Assembly: GCF_014042355.1 (NCBI RefSeq)
Contig: NZ_JACEZU010000016.1
Span: forward strand, 49,152-113,151
DNA: 64,000 nt
Origin: Rugamonas apoptosis
GTDB lineage: Bacteria > Pseudomonadota > Gammaproteobacteria > Burkholderiales > Burkholderiaceae_D
Direction: 5' to 3'
Below, in pieces: positions 34,958 to 43,368 of this stretch (positions are counted from its first letter, which is position 1; each line of letters begins with the position of its first letter). The position numbers and the translations under genes are program-made. The notes beneath the pieces are model-generated. The model did not search any database, was not told the DNA's origin, and was given only the letters and a program-made list of their open reading frames with translations.

Positions 34958-35974
34958 CTACACGGGCCACAGGGGCGGCTCGTCCATCAGCGCCACCTGC
35001 TCGCGCAACTCCAGGATGCGGTCCTGCCAGTAGCGCTGGGTGTTAAACCAGGGGAAGGCGACGGGAAACGCCGGGTCGTCCCAGCGCCGCGCCAGCCAGG
35101 CCGAGTAATGGATCAGGCGCAGCGTGCGCAGCGCTTCCACCAGGTACAACTGGCGCGGATCGAATTCACTGAAGTCCTCGTAGCCGGCCAGGATGTCGCT
35201 CAACTGGCGCACCTGCTCGTGGCGCTCGCCCGACAACATCATCCACAAGTCCTGCACGGCCGGGCCCATGCGGCTGTCGTCGAAGTCGACGAAATGGGGG
35301 CCGGCGTCGGTCCACAGCACATTGCCGCCGTGGCAGTCGCCGTGCAGGCGCAACTGGGCCACCGTGCCGGCCCGCGCATAGCAGCGGCGCACACCGTCCA
35401 GCGCCTGATCGACCACGCTGCTGTAAGCGGCCAGCAGTTCGGGCGGGATGAAACCGTTGGCCAGCAGGTAGTCGCGCGGCTCGATGCCGAAGGTGTCGGG
35501 GTCGAGGCTGGGCCGCTCTGTGTACGGCTTGAGCGCGCCCACGGCGTGGATGCGGCCGATGAAGCGCCCGGTCCACTCCAGCACGGCCGGATCATCCAGC
35601 TCGGGCGCGCGGCCGCCGTGGCGCGCGAACACGGCGAAGCGGAAGCCCTGGTATTGGTGCAGCGTATTGCCATCCAGCGCCAGCGCCGGCACCACGGGAA
35701 TTTCGCGCTCGGCCAGTTCGGCCGTGAACGCGTGTTCCTCCAGGATGGCCGCGTCACTCCAGCGCGCGGGCCGGTAGAACTTGGCCACCAGCGGCGCGCT
35801 GTCCTCGATGCCGACTTGATAGACCCGGTTCTCGTAGCTGTTCAGCGCCAGCAGGCGGCCATCGCCGCGCAAGCCCACGCTGTCGAGCGCATCGAGCACG
35901 CAATCCGGGCTCAAATCGGAAAAGGGATGGTGAGGATGGTCGCCAGGGGCGCCGGAAAGTTCATCGTTATGCAT
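34958..35974 (-). CDS. srkA: Stress response kinase A (SrkA/YihE)
   Basis: A 338-residue aminoglycoside-phosphotransferase-like kinase. The catalytic loop is LRLHGDCHGGNVLW and the metal-binding motif HFVDFDDSRMGPA. The N-terminus has SYENRVYQVG, conserved in YihE/SrkA. In E. coli SrkA is a Ser/Thr protein kinase that counters envelope and MazF-linked stress. The start at 35974 (MHNDEL) matches family length (about 330); the in-frame ATG at 36034 does not. Single gene, divergent from the UPF0149 gene. Confidence 0.9.
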   Translation of the reverse strand: MHNDELSGAPGDHPHHPFSDLSPDCVLDALDSVGLRGDGRLLALNSYENRVYQVGIEDSAPLVAKFYRPARWSDAAILEEHAFTAELAEREIPVVPALALDGNTLHQYQGFRFAVFARHGGRAPELDDPAVLEWTGRFIGRIHAVGALKPYTERPSLDPDTFGIEPRDYLLANGFIPPELLAAYSSVVDQALDGVRRCYARAGTVAQLRLHGDCHGGNVLWTDAGPHFVDFDDSRMGPAVQDLWMMLSGERHEQVRQLSDILAGYEDFSEFDPRQLYLVEALRTLRLIHYSAWLARRWDDPAFPVAFPWFNTQRYWQDRILELREQVALMDEPPLWPV

Positions 35975-36077
35975 GCCGCCATTGTACGTGGCCGCGCCCT
36001 GCCCGGCGCAAACAAGTGGGCAGCACACCGCCACGCAGCGTATACTGTCGCCTTCAACCCGATAAAAAGAGCTAAAT

Positions 36078-36779
<702 letters not shown>

Positions 36780-36789
36780 GCGGGAATAA

Positions 36790-36811
36790 GGTCAGCCCGC
36801 TCGGGCTGACC
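36790..36811. terminator. Stem-loop between convergent genes
   Basis: GGTCAGCCC and GGGCTGACC are perfect complements around GCTC. It lies between the UPF0149 gene (+) and the arylamine acetyltransferase gene (-). No T-run follows, so strength is uncertain. Confidence 0.5.
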
Positions 36812-36863
36812 GCAATAGCGGGCACGGCAGGGGCGCAGCATGCACGCCCCGCCCCGCAACGAC

Positions 36864-37649
36864 TCAGGCCGTCGCGCCTGACGCCGGCAACGTCAATCCG
36901 AATACTTCGCGCACCACGGCGGCCCGTTCCTCGGGCGCCACGCTGCGCTGCTCGACCCGGCCACGGCTGATGGTCTTGAGCGTATCACCCAGCAGGATGG
37001 CACGACCATCGCCCCGATGCTGCACCAGCAGCAGCGTCTTGACGAAGATGGAGTCAGGATGGGTCGAGTTCAGGTAGTTGGCCGGCATGAAGTCGATCCA
37101 CTCCTGCGGCGACAGGTCGAAGCCGAACTGGTTCTGCCACTCCCCGCCCACCTTGGCTTGCAGCAGGTATTCCCGCTCATTGGGCATGCTCAGCATGAAC
37201 ACATCGTCATCCTGCGCCAGCTCCGCGTCGAGCAGGTCCAGCCGCACGGGCGCGCGGATGCCGTAGCTGCCGAACCCGAGGTCGCACAACCAGCGCACGC
37301 CATCGAGCGTGACGACGATGACCATGTGGGTGCGCGGCCGCCGCGCCGGATAGAACATGGGCCGCGCCGCCACCAGCTGGTAGGGCACGCCCAGCGCCTG
37401 CAGCGCCATGGCGAAGATGCCATTGACTTCGTAGCAGTAGCCGCCGCGGCGGCGCGCCACGATCTTGTCCACGATTTCTTCCGGGACCAGCGACACGATC
37501 TTGCCGGCCTGGACGTCCAGGTTCTCGAACGGCACCGTGAACAACTGCTGCCGCATCATGGCAGTCACCGTGGCCAGGTCGGCCCTGGCCTCGCCGGTGT
37601 AGCCGATCCGGTCCAGATAATCCTGCAATACGAAGTTCTCTGCGTGCAT
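36864..37649 (-). CDS. Arylamine N-acetyltransferase
   Basis: A 261-residue enzyme that transfers acetyl from acetyl-CoA to aromatic amines and hydrazines. The catalytic triad is visible: C72 in RRRGGYCYEVNG, H108 in RPRTHMVIVV and D123 in WLCDLGFGSYG. Length fits bacterial NATs (about 260-280). It is followed 24 bp upstream on the same strand by orn, but the functions are unrelated. Confidence 0.93.
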   Translation of the reverse strand: MHAENFVLQDYLDRIGYTGEARADLATVTAMMRQQLFTVPFENLDVQAGKIVSLVPEEIVDKIVARRRGGYCYEVNGIFAMALQALGVPYQLVAARPMFYPARRPRTHMVIVVTLDGVRWLCDLGFGSYGIRAPVRLDLLDAELAQDDDVFMLSMPNEREYLLQAKVGGEWQNQFGFDLSPQEWIDFMPANYLNSTHPDSIFVKTLLLVQHRGDGRAILLGDTLKTISRGRVEQRSVAPEERAAVVREVFGLTLPASGATA

Positions 37650-37673
37650 GGCGCTCCTTGGGTTGAGGTCCGC

Positions 37674-38270
37674 TTACAGCTTGATGAAGTGCTCGCGGTA
37701 GTATTTGAGTTCTTCGATCGATTCGATGATGTCGGCCATGGCCGTGTGCTTCTGGTGCTTCTTGAAGCCGGACACGATCTCAGGCTTCCAGCGCTTGCAC
37801 AGCTCTTTCAGGGTCGACACATCGACGTTCCGATAGTGGAAGAACGCTTCCAGTTTTGGCATGTAGCGTACCATGAAGCGGCGATCCTGGCCGATGGTGT
37901 TGCCGCACATAGGCGACTTGCCAGCCGGTACCCACTGTTTGAGGAAGGCGATCAGCTCCACTTCGGCCTGGGCTTCCGTCACGGTGGAGGCCTTGACGCG
38001 CTCGGTCAGGCCGGAACGGCCGTGGGTGCCCTTGTTCCAGGCATCCATCTTGTCGAGCGTCTCGTCGCTCTGGTGGATGGCGAACACGGGGCCTTCGGCC
38101 AGCACGTTCAGGTGCATGTCGGTGACGACCACGGCCACTTCGATGATGCGGTCGGTATCCGGCTCCAGGCCCGTCATTTCCATGTCCACCCACACCAGGT
38201 TGAGTTCATTGGGACGCTGGGGCGCGGGGGCGACACCTTGGGTTGCTGCGAAGTCGGTAGCTTGTGACAT
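37674..38270 (-). CDS. orn: Oligoribonuclease Orn
   Basis: A 198-residue DEDDh 3'-5' exonuclease that degrades short RNA, above all dinucleotides, including pGpG from c-di-GMP breakdown. ExoI motif VWVDMEMTGLEPD, exoII near VLAEGPVFAIH and exoIII with HTAMADIIESIEEL are present, as is MCGNTIGQDRRFM. Family length is about 180-200. It is divergent from the M48 protease gene. Confidence 0.97.
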   Translation of the reverse strand: MSQATDFAATQGVAPAPQRPNELNLVWVDMEMTGLEPDTDRIIEVAVVVTDMHLNVLAEGPVFAIHQSDETLDKMDAWNKGTHGRSGLTERVKASTVTEAQAEVELIAFLKQWVPAGKSPMCGNTIGQDRRFMVRYMPKLEAFFHYRNVDVSTLKELCKRWKPEIVSGFKKHQKHTAMADIIESIEELKYYREHFIKL

Positions 38271-38317
38271 AATTCTCTCTTGGCGAAATCAATCCGCCAT
38301 TTTCTCACAGGCCCAGC

Positions 38318-39583
38318 ATGTATTCACTCGCGTTTTCGATTTTGTTTGTCTCCTTCCTCATTTTGACGCTGCTGGTGCGCTTCTGGCTCGCCTCGCGCCA
38401 TATCCGCCACGTGCTGCGCCACCGCGCCGCCGTGCCGGCCGAATTCGCGCAGACCATCCCGCTGGCGGCCCACCAGAAAGCGGCCGATTACACGGTGGCC
38501 AAGACCAAATTCGGCCTGCTGGGCCTGCTGATCAACACGGTGGTGCTGGTCGGCTTCACCCTGCTGGGCGGCCTGCAGTGGCTGTCGGTGGCCGTGTACC
38601 AGTACACCGGCCCCGGCATGACGTACCAGCTGGCCCTGATGGCCGGCTTCGCCCTCATCACGGGCCTGATCGACCTGCCGTTCGACTACTACAAGCAATT
38701 CGGCATGGAGCAGCGTTTCGGTTTCAACAAGATGACACCCGGCCTGTTCTTCGCCGACCTGCTCAAGGGCGTGGCGCTGGGCGCCGTGATCGGCCTGCCG
38801 CTGGTGTGGGTGGTGCTGACCTTGATGGACAAGGCCGGCGGCCTGTGGTGGCTGTACGCGTGGTTCGTGTGGAGCGGCTTCCAGCTGCTGATGATGGTGC
38901 TGTTCCCCACCGTGATCGCACCGCTGTTCAACAAATTCACGCCGCTGGCCGACGAAGCCCTGAAAGCGCGCATCGAAGGCTTGATGGCGCGCGTGGGCTT
39001 CGCTTCCAAGGGCCTGTTCGTGATGGACGGCTCCAAGCGCAGCGCGCACGGCAACGCTTACTTCTCCGGCTTTGGCGCCAACAAGCGCATCGTGTTCTTC
39101 GACACCCTGCTGGCCCGGCTGGCGCCGCAGGAAATCGAAGCGGTGCTGGCGCATGAGCTGGGGCACTTCAAGCTCAAGCACATCATCAAACGCATCGCCA
39201 TCATGTTCGCATTGTCGCTGGCCTTCCTGGCCCTGCTGGGCTACCTGAAAACCCAGCTGTGGTTCTACACGGGCCTGGGCGTGGACCCGCTGCTGCTGCC
39301 GGGCCAGAACAGCGACGCCATGGTGCTGCTGCTGTTCATGCTGGTGCTGCCCGTGTTCACCTTCCTGCTGGGGCCGTTGACCTCGCTCAGCTCGCGCAAG
39401 CATGAATTCGAAGCGGACGCGTTCGCGGCCCGCCACACCGACGCCAACGACCTGGTGACGGCGCTGGTCAAGATGTACGAGGACAACGCCTCCACGCTGA
39501 CGCCGGACCCGCTGCACTCGGCCTTCTACGATTCGCACCCGCCGGCCAGCGTGCGTATCCGCCAACTGAAACTGGCGGCATGA
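38318..39583 (+). CDS. M48 family (Ste24/CAAX-type) metalloprotease
   Basis: A 421-residue integral membrane zinc protease with an N-terminal membrane helix, several further helices, and the zinc motif HELGH at H279 (VLAHELGHFKLKH). The third ligand lies in the SRKHEFEADAFAA motif. Bacterial Ste24-type proteases probably act in membrane-protein quality control. The stop overlaps an ATG that could start the next gene, so 38318-40862 reads as a three-gene operon with PCD and rsgA. Confidence 0.92.
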   Translation: MYSLAFSILFVSFLILTLLVRFWLASRHIRHVLRHRAAVPAEFAQTIPLAAHQKAADYTVAKTKFGLLGLLINTVVLVGFTLLGGLQWLSVAVYQYTGPGMTYQLALMAGFALITGLIDLPFDYYKQFGMEQRFGFNKMTPGLFFADLLKGVALGAVIGLPLVWVVLTLMDKAGGLWWLYAWFVWSGFQLLMMVLFPTVIAPLFNKFTPLADEALKARIEGLMARVGFASKGLFVMDGSKRSAHGNAYFSGFGANKRIVFFDTLLARLAPQEIEAVLAHELGHFKLKHIIKRIAIMFALSLAFLALLGYLKTQLWFYTGLGVDPLLLPGQNSDAMVLLLFMLVLPVFTFLLGPLTSLSSRKHEFEADAFAARHTDANDLVTALVKMYEDNASTLTPDPLHSAFYDSHPPASVRIRQLKLAA

Positions 39584-39594
39584 TGGAGCGCGCC

Positions 39595-39957
39595 ATGACC
39601 ACCACCGCCGACCTGCTGCAGGCACGCTGCGCCCACGCCACGACCGCGCTGGACGAGGCCGGCGTCACCGGCCTGCTGGCCCAGATCCCCGGCTGGCGCC
39701 TGGAGGACGGCCGGCTGTGCCGCGACTTCCCATGCGCCGACTATTACCGCACCATGGCCTTCGTCAACGCGCTGGCCTGGATCAGCCACCAAGAAGACCA
39801 TCATCCCGAATTGACCGTGACCTATAACAACTGCCGGGTACGCTACCACACGCATTCCGTCAACGGCGGGCGCGGCGGCCTGTCCCACAACGACTTCATT
39901 TGCGCGGCCAAGGCCAGCGCCCTGGCGCAGGCTCAGGACATGGCGGTGCCAGCATGA
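39595..39957 (+). CDS. 4a-hydroxytetrahydrobiopterin dehydratase (PCD)
   Basis: A 120-residue pterin-4a-carbinolamine dehydratase that recycles oxidised pterin cofactor. The active-site motif is EDHHPELTVTYNNCRVRYHT with the histidine cluster, and NDFICAAK closes the fold. The ATG at 39595 has GGAG in good position; an ATG at 39580 overlaps the protease stop. No phenylalanine hydroxylase gene is nearby, so it may serve another pterin or molybdopterin function. Confidence 0.9.
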   Translation: MTTTADLLQARCAHATTALDEAGVTGLLAQIPGWRLEDGRLCRDFPCADYYRTMAFVNALAWISHQEDHHPELTVTYNNCRVRYHTHSVNGGRGGLSHNDFICAAKASALAQAQDMAVPA

Positions 39958-40862
39958 GCCGCGGCACCACCGTCCGCGCCACCATCATCGCCGCCCACGG
40001 CCGCCACTACCTGGCCGACGCGGACGGCTTGCGGCTGCAATGCGTCACCCGTGGGAAGAAGACCAATGTGGCCGTGGGCGACCGGGTGCAGGTCACGCTG
40101 ACTTCGCCCGACCAGGGTGTGATCGACAGCATTGATGAACGCGACACCCTGCTCTACCGCTCCGACCAGTACAAGTCCAAACTGCTGGCGGCCAATGTGA
40201 GCCAGCTGTTCATCGTGGTGGCCACGGAACCGGGCTTCACCGACGATCTGGTGTCGCGCGCGCTGGTGGCGGCCGAAGCGGCCGGCATCACGGTCCGCCT
40301 CATCCTCAACAAGACGGATGTGACGGAATCGCTGGCCAAGACCCGCGCGCGCTTGCAGCCTTACGCGGCGCTGGGCTACCCGGTGCATGAAGTATCGGCC
40401 AAGGGCCGGCCCGAGGAAACGGTGGCCATGCTCACGCCGCTGCTGGCGGGGCAGTCGTCGATCCTGATCGGCCAGTCGGGCATGGGCAAGTCGTCGCTGA
40501 TCAACCTGCTGGTGCCGGATGCCGACATCGCTGTGCGCGAAATCTCCGCCGCGCTCGACACGGGCAAGCACACCACCACCTTCACGCGGCTGTACAAGTT
40601 GCCGGCGCTGGGCGAGGGTTCGGCCATCATCGACTCGCCCGGTTTCCAGGAATTCGGTTTATACCATTTGAGCGAAGGCATGCTTGAGCGGGCTTTCGTC
40701 GACTTCGCGCCCTATCTGGGCCACTGCAAGTTCTACAACTGCCGGCACTTGATTGAGCCGCAATGCGCCGTGCTGGCCGCTGTGGAGGAAGGCAAGATCG
40801 CCCGCATGCGGCATACGCTGTACGGCCAACTGTTGCACGAATCGTCGCAGACCTTGTATTGA
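39954..40862 (+). CDS. rsgA: Small ribosomal subunit biogenesis GTPase RsgA
   Basis: A 302-residue circularly permuted GTPase. An OB-fold N-terminus binds 30S; the G4 motif NKTD comes before the P-loop GQSGMGKSSLINLL, as expected for permutation, and G3 is DSPGFQEFGL. The C-terminal zinc finger reads CKFYNCRHLIEPQC. RsgA checks decoding-centre maturation of the 30S subunit. The start overlaps the PCD stop (ATGA), showing translational coupling. Confidence 0.97.
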   Translation: MSRGTTVRATIIAAHGRHYLADADGLRLQCVTRGKKTNVAVGDRVQVTLTSPDQGVIDSIDERDTLLYRSDQYKSKLLAANVSQLFIVVATEPGFTDDLVSRALVAAEAAGITVRLILNKTDVTESLAKTRARLQPYAALGYPVHEVSAKGRPEETVAMLTPLLAGQSSILIGQSGMGKSSLINLLVPDADIAVREISAALDTGKHTTTFTRLYKLPALGEGSAIIDSPGFQEFGLYHLSEGMLERAFVDFAPYLGHCKFYNCRHLIEPQCAVLAAVEEGKIARMRHTLYGQLLHESSQTLY

Positions 40863-40916
40863 CCACATGGCGCCCGCGCGCTTGACAGGGCGCTGGCGGG
40901 CATCATGACCAAATTC

Positions 40917-40950
40917 TTTCAATAGTTTCGAAATTGAAATACTATCGAAA
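40917..40950. promoter_or_regulatory. 34-bp near-palindrome, candidate operator
   Basis: TTTCAATAGT and ACTATCGAAA form nearly perfect inverted arms around TTCGAAATTGAAAT, which itself holds TTTCGAAA-like half sites. It lies 36 bp upstream of the DUF3761 gene, where a repressor or activator could act. Confidence 0.4.
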
Positions 40951-40986
40951 CACGCACGTATTTTCGTGTCTGCTGGGGAGTTGGTC

Positions 40987-41454
40987 ATGAAAAAAATTCT
41001 GATTTCAGTAGCTCTTGTTGCCGCGTTCTCATTCTCGGCCCACGCACAGACGGCGGCCCCCGCCGCTGCGGCGTCGGTCAACGCCGTATGCAAAGATGGC
41101 ACGCCCTACAGTGGCGCCACCTTGAAAGGCGCCTGCCGCGGACATGGCGGCGTGGATAAGAAAGCGGCGGCCGCATCTGCGCCTGCGCCGGCGTCGGCAT
41201 CCGCACCGGCAGCAGCGCCAGCACCGGCTGCGGCGCCAGCGGCGGCGGCTGCAAAACCGGCGAAATCAGCGCCACCAGCCCAGGCGGCGGCAGGTGGCGG
41301 CGCGGGCAAGGTCTGGGTCAACTCCTCGTCGAAGGTGTACCACTGCCCCGGTGACCGCTACTACGGCAAGACCAAGAGCGGTGAATACATGAGCGAAGCG
41401 GACGCGCAAGCAAAAGGCAACCGCGGCGACCACGGCAAGGCCTGCGCCAAGTAA
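40987..41454 (+). CDS. DUF3761 family secreted protein
   Basis: A 155-residue exported protein. The signal peptide (KKILISVALVAAFSFSAHAQ) is cleaved near residue 20. A DUF3761 motif follows (VCKDGTPYSGATLKGACRGHGG), then an Ala/Pro-rich linker (about 65-105) and a second Cys-containing module (VWVNSSSKVYHCPGDRYYGK). The start at 40987 has GGGGAG upstream; a GTG at 40966 is in frame. Function unknown. Confidence 0.8.
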   Translation: MKKILISVALVAAFSFSAHAQTAAPAAAASVNAVCKDGTPYSGATLKGACRGHGGVDKKAAAASAPAPASASAPAAAPAPAAAPAAAAAKPAKSAPPAQAAAGGGAGKVWVNSSSKVYHCPGDRYYGKTKSGEYMSEADAQAKGNRGDHGKACAK

Positions 41455-41491
41455 CACCGTCAAGGGTTAAGCAAGTTTGAAGTTGAAGAAG

Positions 41492-41547
41492 GTTGGGGGC
41501 GGATCCGGCAACCCGCCAAATTGGCATGATGCCGGCTCTGCCCCCAC
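41492..41547. repeat. Imperfect inverted repeat
   Basis: GTTGGGGGCGGATCCGGC and GCCGGCTCTGCCCCCAC can pair with a few mismatches around a 20-base loop. It sits between convergent genes and may end their transcripts. Confidence 0.4.
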
Positions 41548-41597
41548 AGTCGCGTGCCCCCTACAGCCGTCGTATGCCCCCGCAGTCGCAGTATGCT
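41540..41597. repeat. Short degenerate tandem repeat
   Basis: Three to four units starting TGCCCCC and continuing CAGTCG or CAGCCGTCG follow one another (units near 41540, 41556, 41576). It is non-coding and partly overlaps the inverted repeat. Confidence 0.4.
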
Positions 41598-41610
41598 CAG
41601 GAAGACATGC

Positions 41611-41997
41611 TCAGCCGAGCTTTTCCTTCAGAAATGCGGCAATGAAGGGCGTCGCCGCTGCGGCCGCCGTCGAGGCCATGGACGGATCGATGCCCATGCG
41701 CTCAGCCAAGGCCGCCGTCACTTTACCGGTCAAGATACCCTCGCCGCCTTCCACCAGCGAATGGAAAAACCCGTCGCCCCGGACCAGTCCGGCGGCAAAC
41801 GCGGCAAAGAAATTCCGCCCCGTATGCGCGCCCGTCGCGCTGGCCTGTTCTTCAACGTGCGCATGGGTGGTATCGACCGCGTGGCTCAGCATTTGCTGCG
41901 CGTCCTCCGCGCTGATACCTTGGTCCGTCAACGCCTGGGTAGCCTGCGCCCCATGGCCCGACGCCAGAAATTCCGAAAAAAGTTGTTGCGCATCCAT
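41611..41997 (-). CDS. Small helical protein of unknown function
   Basis: A 128-residue protein, mostly helical and Ala-rich, with no signal peptide or clear membrane segment. It starts MDAQQLFSEFLASGHGAQA and ends with an amphipathic Ala-rich helix (TAAAAATPFIAAFLKEKLG). The pattern recalls DUF937/YidB-like proteins, but I cannot assign it. An AGGAGGGTGT ribosome binding site precedes the ATG, which supports it as a real gene. Confidence 0.65.
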   Translation of the reverse strand: MDAQQLFSEFLASGHGAQATQALTDQGISAEDAQQMLSHAVDTTHAHVEEQASATGAHTGRNFFAAFAAGLVRGDGFFHSLVEGGEGILTGKVTAALAERMGIDPSMASTAAAAATPFIAAFLKEKLG

Positions 41998-42247
41998 GGA
42001 ACACCCTCCTGTAGAAGTGACTGTTGGAGCAATCCGACATTCGGTGCGATCCAGCTGACCATCACAATGGCTTGCTCATCGCCAACCTTTTGCGTACAGC
42101 GCGGAAATACCGGCAAACGCAAAGGCCAGAATAGCCATTTCTGATATTCACTGTCAACAGCGGAGAGCTGCAATGGACGGCCCGGCGAGCGCGGCGCCGC
42201 TGTCCGACCATGCGTACCCTATCGAATCCGACTCGGCGGTTTGGGGG

Positions 42248-42799
42248 TCAGTTCCCCTGGTACTGACGGGCGTATAAATCCATACCCGCATCGTCTCCGT
42301 CCAGGTCTATTTTTCGTTCGAACCGCAGCCCCAGCTTTTTCAGCACGCTAGCTGACGCGATGTTGGCGGGCTCCACCAATCCGACGATGCGCTGAATACC
42401 GTGCGCGCCAACCCCTTGCCGCATGAGCGCCGCTGCGCTCTCGGTCGCAAAGCCCTTGCCCCAGCATTCCGGAAGAAAGCGATAGCCAATGTCCACTTCT
42501 TCCAGGTCTTCCAGATATTTCAGGCCACTGAATCCAATCAAACGCCCGGTCTGTTTTTCTATACAGGCCATGCGTCCAAATCCATGCACCGCATAATCAC
42601 GCAGCGGCCGAGTCAACAGAAGGTGGCGAGCATCGTCCAGCGATGCCACTGGCTGTTCCCCGGTATGACGCAAAATATCAGGATGAGAAACGAGCGGGAA
42701 ATACTCCTCGGCATCGTCCAGCGTAAATGGCCGAAGAATAAGTCGTTCGGTTTGTATCGAATATATAGATTTAGATGAATTCACAGCGATTCTTTTCAT
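42248..42799 (-). CDS. GNAT family N-acetyltransferase
   Basis: A 183-residue RimJ/RimL-type acetyltransferase. Visible marks are TERLILRPFTLDDAEEYF at the N-terminus, the acetyl-CoA loop PECWGKGFATESAAAL and the SASVLKKLGLRFE end. Substrate unknown; relatives acetylate ribosomal protein N-termini or small amines. The start at 42799 (MKRIAV) is preferred; longer in-frame starts run into the neighbouring antitoxin remnant. Codon use is a little more AT-rich than the neighbours, consistent with an accessory gene. Confidence 0.85.
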   Translation of the reverse strand: MKRIAVNSSKSIYSIQTERLILRPFTLDDAEEYFPLVSHPDILRHTGEQPVASLDDARHLLLTRPLRDYAVHGFGRMACIEKQTGRLIGFSGLKYLEDLEEVDIGYRFLPECWGKGFATESAAALMRQGVGAHGIQRIVGLVEPANIASASVLKKLGLRFERKIDLDGDDAGMDLYARQYQGN

Positions 42800-42845
42800 A
42801 GATGCGTGCCAGCACGGATGCGGCCCGCGTGAAATGCTTGACCAC

Positions 42846-43173
42846 CTAGTCAGTAATTGCCCGCAAGCGCGCAAGGGCGTCCTCGACAACGAATTCCGGC
42901 GCCGCCTCGACACGTTTGGCCTTGCGTGCATCACGCCCCACTGGCTTGGCGTCAGACCAGGCAGCCATGTCGGCATGGCGCCGGCGCGGACGGGTCGCAC
43001 TGTGCGACCAAATCGGCCAGCGCATATGAAGGCTTGGCCGCCTTCAATAAAACGCCCTCGGGTAGCACATTGACGCTGAGTTTGTCGCCCAGGGAAACCT
43101 TGAGCAAGCCAGGCAGTTCAGCAGGCAAACGAACCGCCGCGCTATTTCCCCATTTCTGGACTGATAATTCCAT
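42846..43173 (-). pseudogene. MazE-like antitoxin gene with a frameshift
   Basis: The minus-strand start MELSVQKWGNSAAVRLPAEL is a clear AbrB/MazE DNA-binding domain, followed by the conserved LADLVAQCDPSAP. After this the frame breaks (about 42975-42984): the annotated frame stops at 42952, while the next frame continues with the conserved C-terminal ADMAAWSDAKPVGRDA up to a stop at 42846. One extra base explains this. The C-terminal part is what normally binds the toxin. No MazF-like toxin gene follows; the next gene is the GNAT. I read it as a decayed orphan antitoxin, unless the shift is a sequencing error. Confidence 0.75.
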
Positions 43174-43368
43174 GGCCCCTCCCAATGTCGATACATTGTA
43201 GATCCGCAAAAAGTCACCGTCTACGCATCCTCACAGTGCGATGCCTGAGCGATTGAAAAATATCACCGCCGCCGGTCGCGCAAACGCCGTCATGAGGTAT
43301 TACAATGCTTTGAGGCAATAAATCCTCGCCGGTTCGCCGGCGCCGGTCCCACCTGTCCGAGGCAAACG

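Noticed and set aside
41540..41597. CRISPR array
   Set aside because: Units are too short and degenerate, without spacers or cas genes.
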